Below, one piece after another: positions 1-8,501 of a stretch of DNA of 64,000 bases. This DNA comes from Merdiplasma sp905207905 (GTDB lineage Bacteria > Bacillota > Clostridia > Lachnospirales > Lachnospiraceae): the NCBI GenBank assembly GCA_902475025.1, contig CABRXX010000004.1:20925-84924 (forward strand), written 5' to 3'. Below the pieces are notes generated by a model. The model was not told the DNA's origin. It searched no databases and worked only from the letters and a program-made list of their open reading frames with translations. A program made the position numbers and the translations under genes. Within the stretch, counting starts at the first letter, position 1, and the number at the start of each line of letters is the position of its first letter.

Positions 1-231
1 AAGCACATCAAGTGGCTGGATACGGTGCTGCCTACTGGGATGGTGGTGATTATATTGTCATTGGTGATCTGTCCGGTGGCGATTTTGGGCATGCTTGCGT
101 ATGCTGGGCAGCCGATCACCTGGTTTATGGTGTTTGCTTCCTTCATCGCCGCGTTTATCGTGGCCCTGGTGTCTATGGACGGCTGGGAACGCGTGACAGA
201 GCTTGCCGGGAAGCTGATCAAGAGGGAATGA
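1..231 (+). CDS. Small membrane protein of prophage, 5' end missing (holin-like position)
   Basis: The reading frame is open from base 1, so the gene starts left of the window; a GTG at 25 is the first possible start inside but has no clear ribosome-binding site. The visible 76 residues hold two hydrophobic helices (about residues 13-33 and 38-56) and end in a charged tail. It stops 1 base before the next gene, so it belongs to the late operon. Small two-helix membrane proteins upstream of the gp25-gp29 block in Mu-like phages are often holins or lysis helpers. That role is inferred from position only. Confidence 0.55.
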   Translation, partial: KHIKWLDTVLPTGMVVIILSLVICPVAILGMLAYAGQPITWFMVFASFIAAFIVALVSMDGWERVTELAGKLIKRE

Positions 232-232
232 T

Positions 233-592
233 ATGGAATACGCCATTACATTTGCGGACGTGATGACCGGACTGATCGGCATCGGGCTGGGAGTGTTCGG
301 GTGGCTGGTAAAAAACTGGATCAGCGGCGTCTTGAGAAGTAACGAGGAAACGAAGGTACAGGTCAAGGGAATCGACAAAAAAATAGATGAGCGTATCAAG
401 GCTTTAGATGAAAAAACAGACCGGGAGATCCGACAGATGGAACGGGAGATCAATGACTTTAAGTCTGACTTTGCCACAACCTTTGTTCTGAGAGAAGACT
501 ACTTCCGGGCCATGAACAAGATGGAGGATTCCATCCGGAATATTGATCAAAAAATAGACCGGCTGCTGTTAAAGGGCGGCGGGAAGGAATGA
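233..592 (+). CDS. Membrane-anchored coiled-coil protein, Mu gp25/DUF2730-like
   Basis: 119 residues: an N-terminal hydrophobic segment (about 8-26), then a long charged helix rich in Lys, Glu and Asp (about 38-112) that should form a coiled coil. This architecture and the position just before the gp26/gp27 genes match the DUF2730 (gp25) family of Mu-like phages. A lysis accessory (spanin-like or XhlA-like) role is possible but not shown. ATG 233 follows the preceding stop by one base, with an AAGAGGGA site inside the upstream gene. Confidence 0.55.
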   Translation: MEYAITFADVMTGLIGIGLGVFGWLVKNWISGVLRSNEETKVQVKGIDKKIDERIKALDEKTDREIRQMEREINDFKSDFATTFVLREDYFRAMNKMEDSIRNIDQKIDRLLLKGGGKE

Positions 593-602
593 GGTGAGAA
601 GA

Positions 603-917
603 ATGAACGAGGCAGAGCGGGCGGAGGTGAAGCGCAACAAGGCAGTACGGGGCTACATTATCCGCTGCCTGGTAAAGGGATTTAATAACTCTGCACTGAC
701 ACGCCAGGTGTCCAATGCCATGATCGCTTCCGGGCTGATCATATCGCCGGACATCTCTAAGTATATCGACTACCTGCATGATGCCGGGTACATCGAATTT
801 ACGGATGATCGGGTGACCGCTTATAACGCTTACGCTGAGGACGCAGTGATCCGTTTGACTAAAGAAGGCGTTGATCTGGCGGAGGGGACGATCAGCGATC
901 CGGGGGTGGACATCTGA
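603..917 (+). CDS. Small winged-helix-like phage protein, Mu gp26 position
   Basis: 104 residues from ATG 603, chosen because AGGTGAG lies about 5 bases upstream; an in-frame GTG at 594 has no suitable site. The sequence is helical with a short beta-hairpin-like C-terminal part (YIEFTDDRVTAYN) typical of winged helix folds. Its stop overlaps the start of the DUF3486 gene (TGATG). Position matches Mu gp26. DNA binding linked to packaging is a guess. Confidence 0.5.
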   Translation: MNEAERAEVKRNKAVRGYIIRCLVKGFNNSALTRQVSNAMIASGLIISPDISKYIDYLHDAGYIEFTDDRVTAYNAYAEDAVIRLTKEGVDLAEGTISDPGVDI

Positions 918-1480
918 TGGCGAAGCAGCGCAGGAAGACCCGGATATCGTCAAAGGTAGATGAGCTGCCGGAGGAGATCCGGACAAATGTAGATGTGATG
1001 CTGGCAGATACAGCGAACACCTACCAGGGGATCAGTGACTGGCTAAAATCGATGGGGTATGACGTATCCAAATCCGCTGTGGGACGGTATGCCATGCGAT
1101 CTAATACGGCGATGCAGAGGCTGCTGGAGGCGCAGCGGCAAACAGAGAAGCTGGTGCAGGTGGTGAAACAGAATCCAGAGGCAGATTATACAGAGGCCGG
1201 GATGCGGATGCTGATGGACGGCCTGATCAACAAGATGGCAACGGCGGAGGAAGAGTTTGACGCTATGCCGCTGGATAAAGCAGGGCGGTTGCTGGCGTCC
1301 TTAAGCCGTACAAAGGTCTATAAAGACAAGGTACGGCAGGAAATGCAGAAAAAGACGGATCTAGCATTCCGGGAAATGGAAGGACGGATCCTGAAGATCA
1401 TACGGCAGGACGCAGAGGCTGCTGAGCAGCTTCGGACGATCCTGAAGGATGCAAGGGACAGGATGATGCAGGATGATTGA
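917..1480 (+). CDS. DUF3486 family protein, Mu gp27-like putative small terminase
   Basis: 187 residues. The N-terminal part (about 5-60) has the DUF3486 pattern: a basic start, 'SSKVDELP', then a helix-turn-helix-like stretch ending 'SKSAVGRY'. The rest is a long helical region. In Mu-like phages gp27 precedes the large terminase and is thought to be the DNA-recognising small terminase subunit. Start overlaps the previous stop, and its 3' end overlaps the large terminase gene by 8 bases, so translation is coupled. Confidence 0.75.
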   Translation: MAKQRRKTRISSKVDELPEEIRTNVDVMLADTANTYQGISDWLKSMGYDVSKSAVGRYAMRSNTAMQRLLEAQRQTEKLVQVVKQNPEADYTEAGMRMLMDGLINKMATAEEEFDAMPLDKAGRLLASLSRTKVYKDKVRQEMQKKTDLAFREMEGRILKIIRQDAEAAEQLRTILKDARDRMMQDD

Positions 1481-3233
1481 TCTGGAGCGGTGGATCTTAG
1501 AGCTGGATGACGGGGAAGAGCGGGAAGCGCAGAGACAGCAGGAAAGCAGCGGAGCGCTGTTTGAGCAGTATGTGTTAAGGAAAGACACGCCATATCGCCG
1601 GGAACTGCTGGAACAATACCGAAGCGGTGCGGCGCTGACCGGAAAAGACGGGCTGCGTAAGAAACTGGCGGCAGTCGATCTGGCATACTTTGGCCGAGCC
1701 TATCTGCCCCACTATTTTGTCCGGGAATCTCCGGATTTTCATGGGGAGCTGGATGAGATCTGGGTAGAAGGCGTTCTGAAACATAAAAATCCGTATACGG
1801 ATGCAGCGCAGATCAGCCGGATGGATGGCAGTAACTGGGCGATCGCAGCGCCCAGAGGACACGCAAAATCTACTACATTTACCTTTAAAGACTCCTTACA
1901 CGCTGCATTATATGCTTATAAGCATTACATCCTGATCCTCTCAGACAGTACGGAGCAGGCAGAGGCGTTTCTGGAGGATATCAAAACCGAATTGGAGGAT
2001 AATGCCTATATCATCGAGGATTTTGGGCATCTGAAAGGGGACTCTACATGGAAAACCGGGACGATCAAAGCTACCAACGGCGTGAAGATCGATGCGATCG
2101 GATCCGGCAAGAAGATCCGAGGCAGGAAGAACCGGTCATGGCGTCCCGATCTGATCGTGCTGGATGACATTGAGAATGATGAGAATGTGGCCACGCCGGA
2201 GCAGCGCAGGAAGCTTAAGAGCTGGTTTGACAAGGCGGTGTTAAAGGCGGGCGATACCTATACCGATGTGATGTATGTCGGGACAATCCTGCACTATGAT
2301 TCCCTGCTTGCCGGAAAGCTGCAAAATCCCGGATTTAAAAGCCGAAAGTATCGGGCAGTGATAGCAGACTCTCTGCATCCGGAGTTGTGGGAGGCATGGG
2401 AGAAGATCTACACGAACTTGTTTAACGATTCGCATGAAGCGGATGCGGAAGCGTTTTTTGAAGCGAATAAGGAAGAAATGCTGGAAGGCACGCAGGTACT
2501 GTGGGAGGCGAAGCTGCCGTACTACAAGCTGATGAAAATGAAGGTGGATGAAGGCACGGCATCATTTAACAGTGAGCTTCAGAATGATCCGATTGATCCG
2601 GACAACGCAGACTTTAACGAGGAATGGTTTGTCTACTACGAGGACGGCGAGGTAGATTTTAAGGATCCTAAGTTTCTGTTTATTGGTGGGAATGATCCAT
2701 CCCTTGGGAAGAATGCAAAAGCAGATACCAGTTCGATCATCACATTAGCGCTGGATACCAAGAGCGGCTATAAGTACGTGGTGTATGCGGACATTGCAAA
2801 GCGCAATCCGGACAAGATCATTGAGGACATTTTTGATACTGATAAGCGCCTGCACCGGGAATATGGAAAAGGCTACTATTCCTTCGGCGTAGAGGATGTG
2901 CAGTTTCAGTATTATTTCAAACAGGTGATGGCGCAAAAATCCGCAGAACAGGGTATTTACCTTCCAATCGAGGGAATCACCAGTACCTCCAATAAGGTGC
3001 TGCGTATCCGGTCGCTACAGCCGGAGGTCAAGAACGGATACATCCGGTTCCAGCAGCGGCAGAAGACATTGCTCCAGCAGATGCAGGAGTTTCCCATGGG
3101 GAAAAATGATGATGCGCCGGATGGGCTGCACATGGCAGTTCTGATGGCAAACAAAGTGAAAGCAGCGGGGCATCAGATTGGGTACAAGAGTGTTGGTAAG
3201 AGGCTGCTGCGGTGGAAGAGAGGAGCCTACTGA
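1473..3233 (+). CDS. Large terminase subunit (Mu gp28-like): ATPase plus nuclease
   Basis: 586 residues. The packaging ATPase domain has a deviant Walker A, APRGHAKST (Lys132), and a Walker B LIVLDD (Asp231-Asp232). The C-terminal RNase H-like nuclease starts near residue 405 with 'GGNDPSLG', giving the first metal-binding Asp. A central acidic linker (about 320-345) separates the domains. The protein cuts and pumps phage DNA into the prohead; Mu-like phages package by headful. Start overlaps gp27, and its TGA overlaps the portal ATG at 3233. Confidence 0.88.
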   Translation: MIDLERWILELDDGEEREAQRQQESSGALFEQYVLRKDTPYRRELLEQYRSGAALTGKDGLRKKLAAVDLAYFGRAYLPHYFVRESPDFHGELDEIWVEGVLKHKNPYTDAAQISRMDGSNWAIAAPRGHAKSTTFTFKDSLHAALYAYKHYILILSDSTEQAEAFLEDIKTELEDNAYIIEDFGHLKGDSTWKTGTIKATNGVKIDAIGSGKKIRGRKNRSWRPDLIVLDDIENDENVATPEQRRKLKSWFDKAVLKAGDTYTDVMYVGTILHYDSLLAGKLQNPGFKSRKYRAVIADSLHPELWEAWEKIYTNLFNDSHEADAEAFFEANKEEMLEGTQVLWEAKLPYYKLMKMKVDEGTASFNSELQNDPIDPDNADFNEEWFVYYEDGEVDFKDPKFLFIGGNDPSLGKNAKADTSSIITLALDTKSGYKYVVYADIAKRNPDKIIEDIFDTDKRLHREYGKGYYSFGVEDVQFQYYFKQVMAQKSAEQGIYLPIEGITSTSNKVLRIRSLQPEVKNGYIRFQQRQKTLLQQMQEFPMGKNDDAPDGLHMAVLMANKVKAAGHQIGYKSVGKRLLRWKRGAY

Positions 3234-4825
3234 TGGCGAAGAAGAAAAAGAAACAGGGAAAGATCCGTAATGAGCCATACGATCCGGAGAAAGCGGATGG
3301 CAGTGTCCGTCCGGTGTATGCACGGATCGCAGCGAAAGAGGCGTCTGATAAATACAGCGAGTATCCGTCCAATGGATTGACGCCGGTACGGCTGGCGCAG
3401 ATATTCCGGGAATCGGATGACGGGGATGTGAGACGTCAGATGGAACTGTTTGAAGAGATGGAGGAGAAGGATCCCCATTTATTCTCTCAGCTTCAGACCC
3501 GAAAACAGGCAGTCACGGGGCTGGACTGGGAGGTGCAGCCGGTATCTCCGGATCCCAAGGATAAGCAGATTGCACAGTGGGTGCAGGATCAGATGAAGGG
3601 CATGGAGAACCTTAACGGGATCCTGCTGGATCTGCTGGATGCCATCGGCAAAGGCATCTCTGTCATGGAAATCCTGTGGGACGTGGATGGACAGAATCAG
3701 ATGGTCATATCGGATATCCTGCAGGTGCATCCAAAAAAGCTGATGTGGGATGCCATCACAGATGAGATGCGGATCTGTACGGAGGCCCATCCAGAAGGGA
3801 TCAGCCTGCCTCACAACAAATTTGTAGTGCATCGATACAAGGCTAAATCCGGGCATGACAGCCGTGCTGGGATCCTTCGGGTGGTGAGTTGGATGTATTT
3901 GTTCAAAAACTATTCGCTTAAGGACTGGGTAGCATTTTGTGAAGTTTACGGGATGCCGCTGCGGTTGGGAAAGTATGATGCATCGGCGAGTGAAGCGGAT
4001 AAACGGGCGTTGATGGAGGCGATCGTGTCATTGGGATCGGATGCCGCCGGGATTGTACCATCGTCAACGTCCATTGAATTTATTGAAGCGGAGAACAAAA
4101 ATGGAGCAACGGATACCTACGAGAAGCTGGCACGCTACTGTGATGAGCAGATCAGTAAGGCGATTTTAGGACAGACATTGACCTCCGACAGCGGTGGCGG
4201 ATCCTACGCCCAGTCAAAAACGCACGATGAGGTGCGGCATGATCTGACGGTGGCAGATGCCAAGGCGCTGTCCATGACGATCCGGCGGGATATCATCGGC
4301 CCGCTGGTGGAGTATAACTTTGGCCCGGAAGCAGATTTGCCGCTCTTTGAGATTGCCTGTGAGGATCCGGAGGATCTGATGCAGACCGCTGAGATTTATG
4401 TGAAGGTCAGAAATGAGCTTGGCGTGCCGATCGCAATGGATCATATCTATAAAAAATTCGGAATTCCGAAGCCGGAATCGGGGGAAGCGGTGATCCCGGG
4501 GCAGTCATCCGATATGCCGCAGCCGGGCGAGTCTGGTCTAGTGGGTATGAAAACGCCGGATCCGGAACAGGAGACGGAGGTACAGGATCAGATTGACCAG
4601 ATTGTAGAGCTGTCTGTCCAGAATGCCGGGGAGGTGTTTCGGCAGATGACCGCGCCGATCCGGAAGTTAGTGGACGAATGTGACGATATGCAAGCGCTAA
4701 AAGCGAAGCTGGAGGATGCGGATACGGTGCGCAGAATCTACGAGGAAATGGATCTGGAAGCGTTTACCGATTATCTGCATCAGGGGATCTATTTTGCGGA
4801 ACTGATCGGAAGGAGCGAGGGATGA
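3233..4825 (+). CDS. Portal protein, DUF935 family (Mu gp29-like)
   Basis: 530 residues. ATG 3233 overlaps the terminase stop and follows AGAGGAG by about 8 bases; an in-frame GTG 21 bases upstream is less likely. Features of the DUF935 family: a basic N-terminus, a core with 'LFSQLQTRKQAVTGLDW' (about residue 80), and a central helical region with 'GQTLTSDSGGGSYAQSK' (about 310-326), a conserved stretch in these portals. The C-terminus is acidic and helical. The portal forms the dodecameric DNA channel at one capsid vertex. Confidence 0.88.
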   Translation: MAKKKKKQGKIRNEPYDPEKADGSVRPVYARIAAKEASDKYSEYPSNGLTPVRLAQIFRESDDGDVRRQMELFEEMEEKDPHLFSQLQTRKQAVTGLDWEVQPVSPDPKDKQIAQWVQDQMKGMENLNGILLDLLDAIGKGISVMEILWDVDGQNQMVISDILQVHPKKLMWDAITDEMRICTEAHPEGISLPHNKFVVHRYKAKSGHDSRAGILRVVSWMYLFKNYSLKDWVAFCEVYGMPLRLGKYDASASEADKRALMEAIVSLGSDAAGIVPSSTSIEFIEAENKNGATDTYEKLARYCDEQISKAILGQTLTSDSGGGSYAQSKTHDEVRHDLTVADAKALSMTIRRDIIGPLVEYNFGPEADLPLFEIACEDPEDLMQTAEIYVKVRNELGVPIAMDHIYKKFGIPKPESGEAVIPGQSSDMPQPGESGLVGMKTPDPEQETEVQDQIDQIVELSVQNAGEVFRQMTAPIRKLVDECDDMQALKAKLEDADTVRRIYEEMDLEAFTDYLHQGIYFAELIGRSEG

Positions 4826-5547
4826 GCGGTGCAGAATACCTGCAGGGATTTTCTAAACTGATCTTCAAAAACGCAGTTGCCTTTTTGAAAAAGAAACGCG
4901 TCCTGACAAAAGAAGAATATGCAGCCCTGAGCGATCGTGCAAAGGCGAAGGCGTTTACAGTTGCCGGCTATACCGCGGCAGAAGTGCTGCAGGAGTTTCT
5001 GGACAAGCTGACTACAGCGGTGGAAGAGGGCAGGACGCTGGCAGACTGGAAGGCGCAGATGGACGAATGGCTTGGTGCGCATGGTTATGATGGGATGGAT
5101 CCGGGAAAGGCAGAGCTGATCTTCCGGACAAATGTGCAGACTGCCTATAATGGTGGTCACTATAAAAGCATGATGCAGGCTGCAAAGCTGCGGCCCTACT
5201 GGATGTATGTCACAGCCGGGGATGACAGAGTGCGTGATACCCATGCTGCGCTGCAGGGAGCCGTGTATCGGGCAGACGATCCGTTCTGGAAGGTGTGGTA
5301 TCCGCCCAATGGATACAAGTGCCGCTGCCATGTGCGATCCTATTCAGAACGTCAGGTGCGGGAACGCAACTTGCAGGTGCGGACGAAGCCGCCCATCACT
5401 GTGGATTTTTCGACAGGCGAGATCAAACCATTGCGGCCGGACAAGGGATTTGCAAACAACCCGGCACTGGATGCGTGGCGTCCGGATCTTAGTAAATTTT
5501 CTCCTGTTGTACGGAACGCATACTTAAAACGGAAGAAAAGCAAATAA
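4822..5547 (+). CDS. Minor head protein, SPP1 gp7/Mu F (gp30) family
   Basis: 241 residues, overlapping the portal stop by 4 bases (ATGAG). The C-terminal half carries the head morphogenesis family signature: 'TNVQTAYNGG', 'DDRVRDTHAALQG' and the Cys/His-rich 'PPNGYKCRCHVRSYS' end. Mu F is a minor capsid protein needed for head assembly and probably for events at DNA ejection. It is shorter than Mu F because the large C-terminal extension is absent. It ends just before the only real non-coding gap in the structural operon. Confidence 0.85.
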   Translation: MSGAEYLQGFSKLIFKNAVAFLKKKRVLTKEEYAALSDRAKAKAFTVAGYTAAEVLQEFLDKLTTAVEEGRTLADWKAQMDEWLGAHGYDGMDPGKAELIFRTNVQTAYNGGHYKSMMQAAKLRPYWMYVTAGDDRVRDTHAALQGAVYRADDPFWKVWYPPNGYKCRCHVRSYSERQVRERNLQVRTKPPITVDFSTGEIKPLRPDKGFANNPALDAWRPDLSKFSPVVRNAYLKRKKSK

Positions 5548-5676
5548 ATGGGCAAAAAAGCGGTTAAGAGTGTCAGGCTAGGAGTTGAAAGGGCTAGGAT
5601 TTGTAACGCGAAATGACGCGGAATAACGCTATTGTAACGCTATAGAAGCGGCATGGAGGATGATGGAAGGAAAGAA
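5548..5676. repeat. Non-coding gap with four TRACGC repeats on a helical period
   Basis: This is the only sizeable gap in the late structural cluster (129 bases, genes either side otherwise abut). TAACGC occurs at 5604, 5624 and 5635 and TGACGC at 5614, so the copies are 10, 10 and 11 bases apart, on one face of the helix. GCTAGG also occurs twice just upstream (5578 and 5593). No hairpin with a T-run is present. The place, between the F and I genes, is close to where Mu carries its strong gyrase site. Confidence 0.5.
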
Positions 5677-6711
5677 ATGGAAAAAAAGAAGCAAAAGGAT
5701 GTGGTGATGATTGCACTGACCCCTAAAGTAGTGGAGGGGGTCCCGGATCTGATCGCTGTGATCCCAAAAGGGCACGTAGAATCCCGAAAGGGTGATTTTA
5801 TTGTGGATGACGAATCGTTCCGGATGATCAACAATCAGTTCCTTGGCCGCCGTTTGGATCTGGTCATTGATTATGAACACCAGACGCTGCATGACGTGCA
5901 GGCACCGGCGGCGGGGTGGATCACAGAGTTGATAAACGGGGATGATGCGATCATGGCGAAAGTAAATTGGACGCCAAAGGGAGCGGAGTACCTGAAAAAT
6001 AAGGAATACCGTTACCTGTCCCCGGTGATCATTACCAGAAAAAATGACAAAAAAGTGATTGCGCTGCACTCAGCAGCGTTGACAAACACTCCCGCAATTG
6101 ATGGTATGTTCCCGCTGGTGGGATGTAGCCTGGATGTGGATGATTATGAGGAGGAAAAAACGATGGAATTAGAAAAACTGATCAGATTGCTGGGACTGCC
6201 GGAGACAGCAACAGAAGATGAAGTGGAGGCAGCGCTCCGGGCGGCAGGCAGGAAGCCGGAAGGGACGGAAACGGTAACAAATAAGGAGGTAGTTGCCAAC
6301 AGTACAATCCTGACGCTGCTGGGTCTAAAAGCAGATGCAAAGACAGAAGAAGTGGCAGCCGCCATCGTAAAGCTTCAGAATGGGGATAGCTCCCTCGCAG
6401 CGGAAGTGCAGGCACTCAAGGAGCAGCTGGAAGGACGGGCTGCAGATGAGGCGGTCACCGCAGCACTGAAAGCCGGGAAGATCACCGCAGCACAGAAGGA
6501 CTGGGCGCGCAGCTATGCACTGAAAGATCCGGAAGGGTTTGCCGCATTTGTGGACAAAGCGCCTGCGGCGGTGGTAATGGACAATCTGACAGGCACTGAT
6601 CCGAAGGAAAAAGGCGGAAAAGGAGAACTGTCAGGAGTAGATTATGCAATACTGAAGAACTTAGGACTATCAGAAGAGGAAGTAAAAGAGTATTACAAGG
6701 AGGAATTGTGA
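5677..6711 (+). CDS. Prohead protease/scaffold, Mu I (gp32)-like
   Basis: 344 residues from ATG 5677, which has GGAAGG 7-8 bases upstream; ATG 5653 lacks one. Residues about 10-155 are the Mu I protease-like domain, with 'LVIDYEHQTL', 'AAGWITEL', 'YLSPVI' and 'LHSAALTNTPAI', typical of this serine protease family. The C-terminal half is acidic, Ala/Glu-rich and helical, as expected of a scaffold. An internal in-frame start at 6163 could make the scaffold alone. The enzyme matures the prohead around the T capsid protein. Confidence 0.85.
   Translation: MEKKKQKDVVMIALTPKVVEGVPDLIAVIPKGHVESRKGDFIVDDESFRMINNQFLGRRLDLVIDYEHQTLHDVQAPAAGWITELINGDDAIMAKVNWTPKGAEYLKNKEYRYLSPVIITRKNDKKVIALHSAALTNTPAIDGMFPLVGCSLDVDDYEEEKTMELEKLIRLLGLPETATEDEVEAALRAAGRKPEGTETVTNKEVVANSTILTLLGLKADAKTEEVAAAIVKLQNGDSSLAAEVQALKEQLEGRAADEAVTAALKAGKITAAQKDWARSYALKDPEGFAAFVDKAPAAVVMDNLTGTDPKEKGGKGELSGVDYAILKNLGLSEEEVKEYYKEEL
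6163..6711 (+). CDS. Nested scaffold protein (Mu Z-like) from internal start
   Basis: Inside the protease gene and in the same frame, ATG 6163 is preceded by GAGGAGG at 6148-6154 with 8 bases between, a better start signal than that of the full-length gene. The product would be 182 residues, exactly the acidic helical scaffold half, without the protease domain. In Mu, gene Z is made in this way from within gene I. The full-length protein would carry protease to the prohead while the abundant short form builds the scaffold. The start signal is seen; the use of it is inferred. Confidence 0.65.
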   Translation: MELEKLIRLLGLPETATEDEVEAALRAAGRKPEGTETVTNKEVVANSTILTLLGLKADAKTEEVAAAIVKLQNGDSSLAAEVQALKEQLEGRAADEAVTAALKAGKITAAQKDWARSYALKDPEGFAAFVDKAPAAVVMDNLTGTDPKEKGGKGELSGVDYAILKNLGLSEEEVKEYYKEEL

Positions 6712-7097
6712 TGAGACGATTGATCGGGGAAGAGCTGACCGGGCGCAGCATTCTGCGTTTGCCGGTTGCCCAAGGAGCGAAGTTGCTGGATGGGGACATC
6801 GTGGTGTTGAATGCAGAAGGCTATGCGGTGAAAGCGTCTAAGACAGCCGGTCTGGTGGCGGCAGGAAAAGCACAGGAATATGTTGACAATACTGCTGGTG
6901 ACAACGGAGCCTGTCATGTACGTGTGCAGCGCGGTGTATTTGTTCTTGGAAATGATGGTGACATCAAGGAGACGGATCTATTAAAAACGTGTTATTTTGC
7001 CGGGCCGTTAAGTGTAACACTGGTATCAGCAGGATCTAGCGTGGCCGGAAAGATTATTGCAGTGGAAGGCAAAGCAGTTGTCGTGGATATGGTTTAA
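6711..7097 (+). CDS. Probable capsid decoration (cement) protein
   Basis: 128 residues from ATG 6711, which overlaps the protease stop (TGATG) and follows AAGGAGG by 7 bases. The protein is small, beta-rich and Gly/Val-rich, with a pattern of short strands (GDIVVLNAEGYAVKA, VQRGVFVLG, GKIIAVEGKAVVVDMV) like DUF2190/head decoration proteins. It lies between the protease/scaffold and the major capsid gene, where such proteins are usual. No enzymatic motif is present. Confidence 0.6.
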   Translation: MRRLIGEELTGRSILRLPVAQGAKLLDGDIVVLNAEGYAVKASKTAGLVAAGKAQEYVDNTAGDNGACHVRVQRGVFVLGNDGDIKETDLLKTCYFAGPLSVTLVSAGSSVAGKIIAVEGKAVVVDMV

Positions 7098-7111
7098 GGA
7101 GGATAAGGACA

Positions 7112-8002
7112 ATGATTATTAATGCACAGGCAATCCGGGCGTTGGATGTTAGCTTTTCAACCTTGTACAATCGAGGATTTTCTTCCAAGCAGCCGAAGCA
7201 CCCGTTGATTGCAACGGAAGTACCATCCAGTACATCGGAAGAAAATTATGGATGGATCGGGCAGCTGCCCAAAATGAAGGAATGGCTGGATGAGCGCACG
7301 ATAGCGAACCTGAGTGCGTATACCTACACCATTAAAAATAAATCCTATGAGTCTACGATTGGGATTGACCGGGAAGTTCTGGAGGATGACCGATATGGGG
7401 TATATGCTCCGAGCTTTGAGATGATGGGAGCAGAGGCCGCTACCGCACCGGATGAAACCGTCTTTGAACTGCTTCAGAAAGGATTTGAAGAGAATTGCTA
7501 TGACGGTCAGCCATTCTTCTCTGACCAGCACAAGTCGGGCGAAAAGACTTTTTCAAATAAAACGGATGCAAAACTGTCACAGGAAAGCTTTATCGCAGCG
7601 CGCACGGCAATCATGTCCTATACGGGCGATCAGGAGAAGCCGCTGAAACTGGTACCTAACCTTCTTGTAGTACCGCCTGCCCTTGAAATGGAGGCGCGCC
7701 GGATCCTGGAGGCAGAGATGGTGAATGGCTCTTCTAATATTACCAAGGGGCTTGCCAAGGTAGAAGTGGTAAGCGAGCTAGCTAATGATCCGGATGCCTG
7801 GTATTTGATGGTGACTAATGAGCCGTTAAAGCCCATGATTCTTCAGATGAGAAAAAAACCGAAGTTTACAGCACTGAATAAGGACAATGATCTGAATGTA
7901 TTCCTGAAAAAGAAATACCTTTACGGTGTGGATGGACGCTGGAATGCTGGTTTTGGTTTTTGGCAGATGGCATACGGATCCACAGGAAAAGCGATGGGCT
8001 GA
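7112..8002 (+). CDS. Major capsid protein, Mu T-like
   Basis: 296 residues, about the length of Mu T (305). Family features: N-terminal 'FSTLYNRGF', 'GWIGQLPKMKEW', 'SAYTYTIKNKSYESTIGIDREVLEDD', 'FFSDQH', and a C-terminal part ending in aromatic-rich 'RWNAGFGFWQMAYGS'. It forms the HK97-fold icosahedral shell. ATG 7112 has AAGGAGG 13 bases upstream and a GGATAAGGAC spacer. It should be the most abundant structural protein from this operon. Confidence 0.9.
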   Translation: MIINAQAIRALDVSFSTLYNRGFSSKQPKHPLIATEVPSSTSEENYGWIGQLPKMKEWLDERTIANLSAYTYTIKNKSYESTIGIDREVLEDDRYGVYAPSFEMMGAEAATAPDETVFELLQKGFEENCYDGQPFFSDQHKSGEKTFSNKTDAKLSQESFIAARTAIMSYTGDQEKPLKLVPNLLVVPPALEMEARRILEAEMVNGSSNITKGLAKVEVVSELANDPDAWYLMVTNEPLKPMILQMRKKPKFTALNKDNDLNVFLKKKYLYGVDGRWNAGFGFWQMAYGSTGKAMG

Positions 8003-8022
8003 TAAGAGGCAGGTGAGCAGGG

Positions 8023-8496
8023 ATGGCATACAGCAAATCAGAAGATGTACTGGATATGATCAAGCCGGATATGTTGCGATCCTTGATCGGGGAGAATTGT
8101 CGCCTGGAAGGCGAGGAGCTGAGGTATGCAGCGATTCCTTATGCCCAAACTGCCGTTGAGGATGCGGACGCTGAGATTGACGGATACCTTGCCAAGCGGT
8201 ACAAGGTGCCATTGGAAAAAGTACCGAAGATGATCGGGAAGCTGTCCAAGGATATCGCAGTGTACAACATGGCATCCCGCCGTGGGATTGATGAAACAGA
8301 GCGGGAAAAGAACATCTTAAACCGCTATAAGGCAGCAATTTTATATTTGACCAATGTAGCGAAGGGGATTGTAGAGCTGGACGGACAGACATCCGGCGGA
8401 TCCGGAGACGCGCTGCCGGATGCACAGGGAAATGCAGGATTTTCTATTCAATCCAGTGATCGCCTTTTCACAAGAGATGACATGAAAGGCTGGTAA
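8023..8496 (+). CDS. DUF1320 family protein, Mu gp36-like head-tail protein
   Basis: 157 residues. DUF1320 pattern: a helical start with 'VLDMIKPDML', 'AVEDADAEIDGYLAKRYKVPL', then 'SKDIAVYNMASRRG' and a helical end. The family follows the T capsid gene in Mu-like phages and is taken to be a head completion or connector protein. ATG 8023 has GGCAGGTGAG upstream. The C-terminal 40 residues are Gly/Ser-rich and probably flexible. Confidence 0.8.
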   Translation: MAYSKSEDVLDMIKPDMLRSLIGENCRLEGEELRYAAIPYAQTAVEDADAEIDGYLAKRYKVPLEKVPKMIGKLSKDIAVYNMASRRGIDETEREKNILNRYKAAILYLTNVAKGIVELDGQTSGGSGDALPDAQGNAGFSIQSSDRLFTRDDMKGW

Positions 8497-8501
8497 AGGA
8501 T

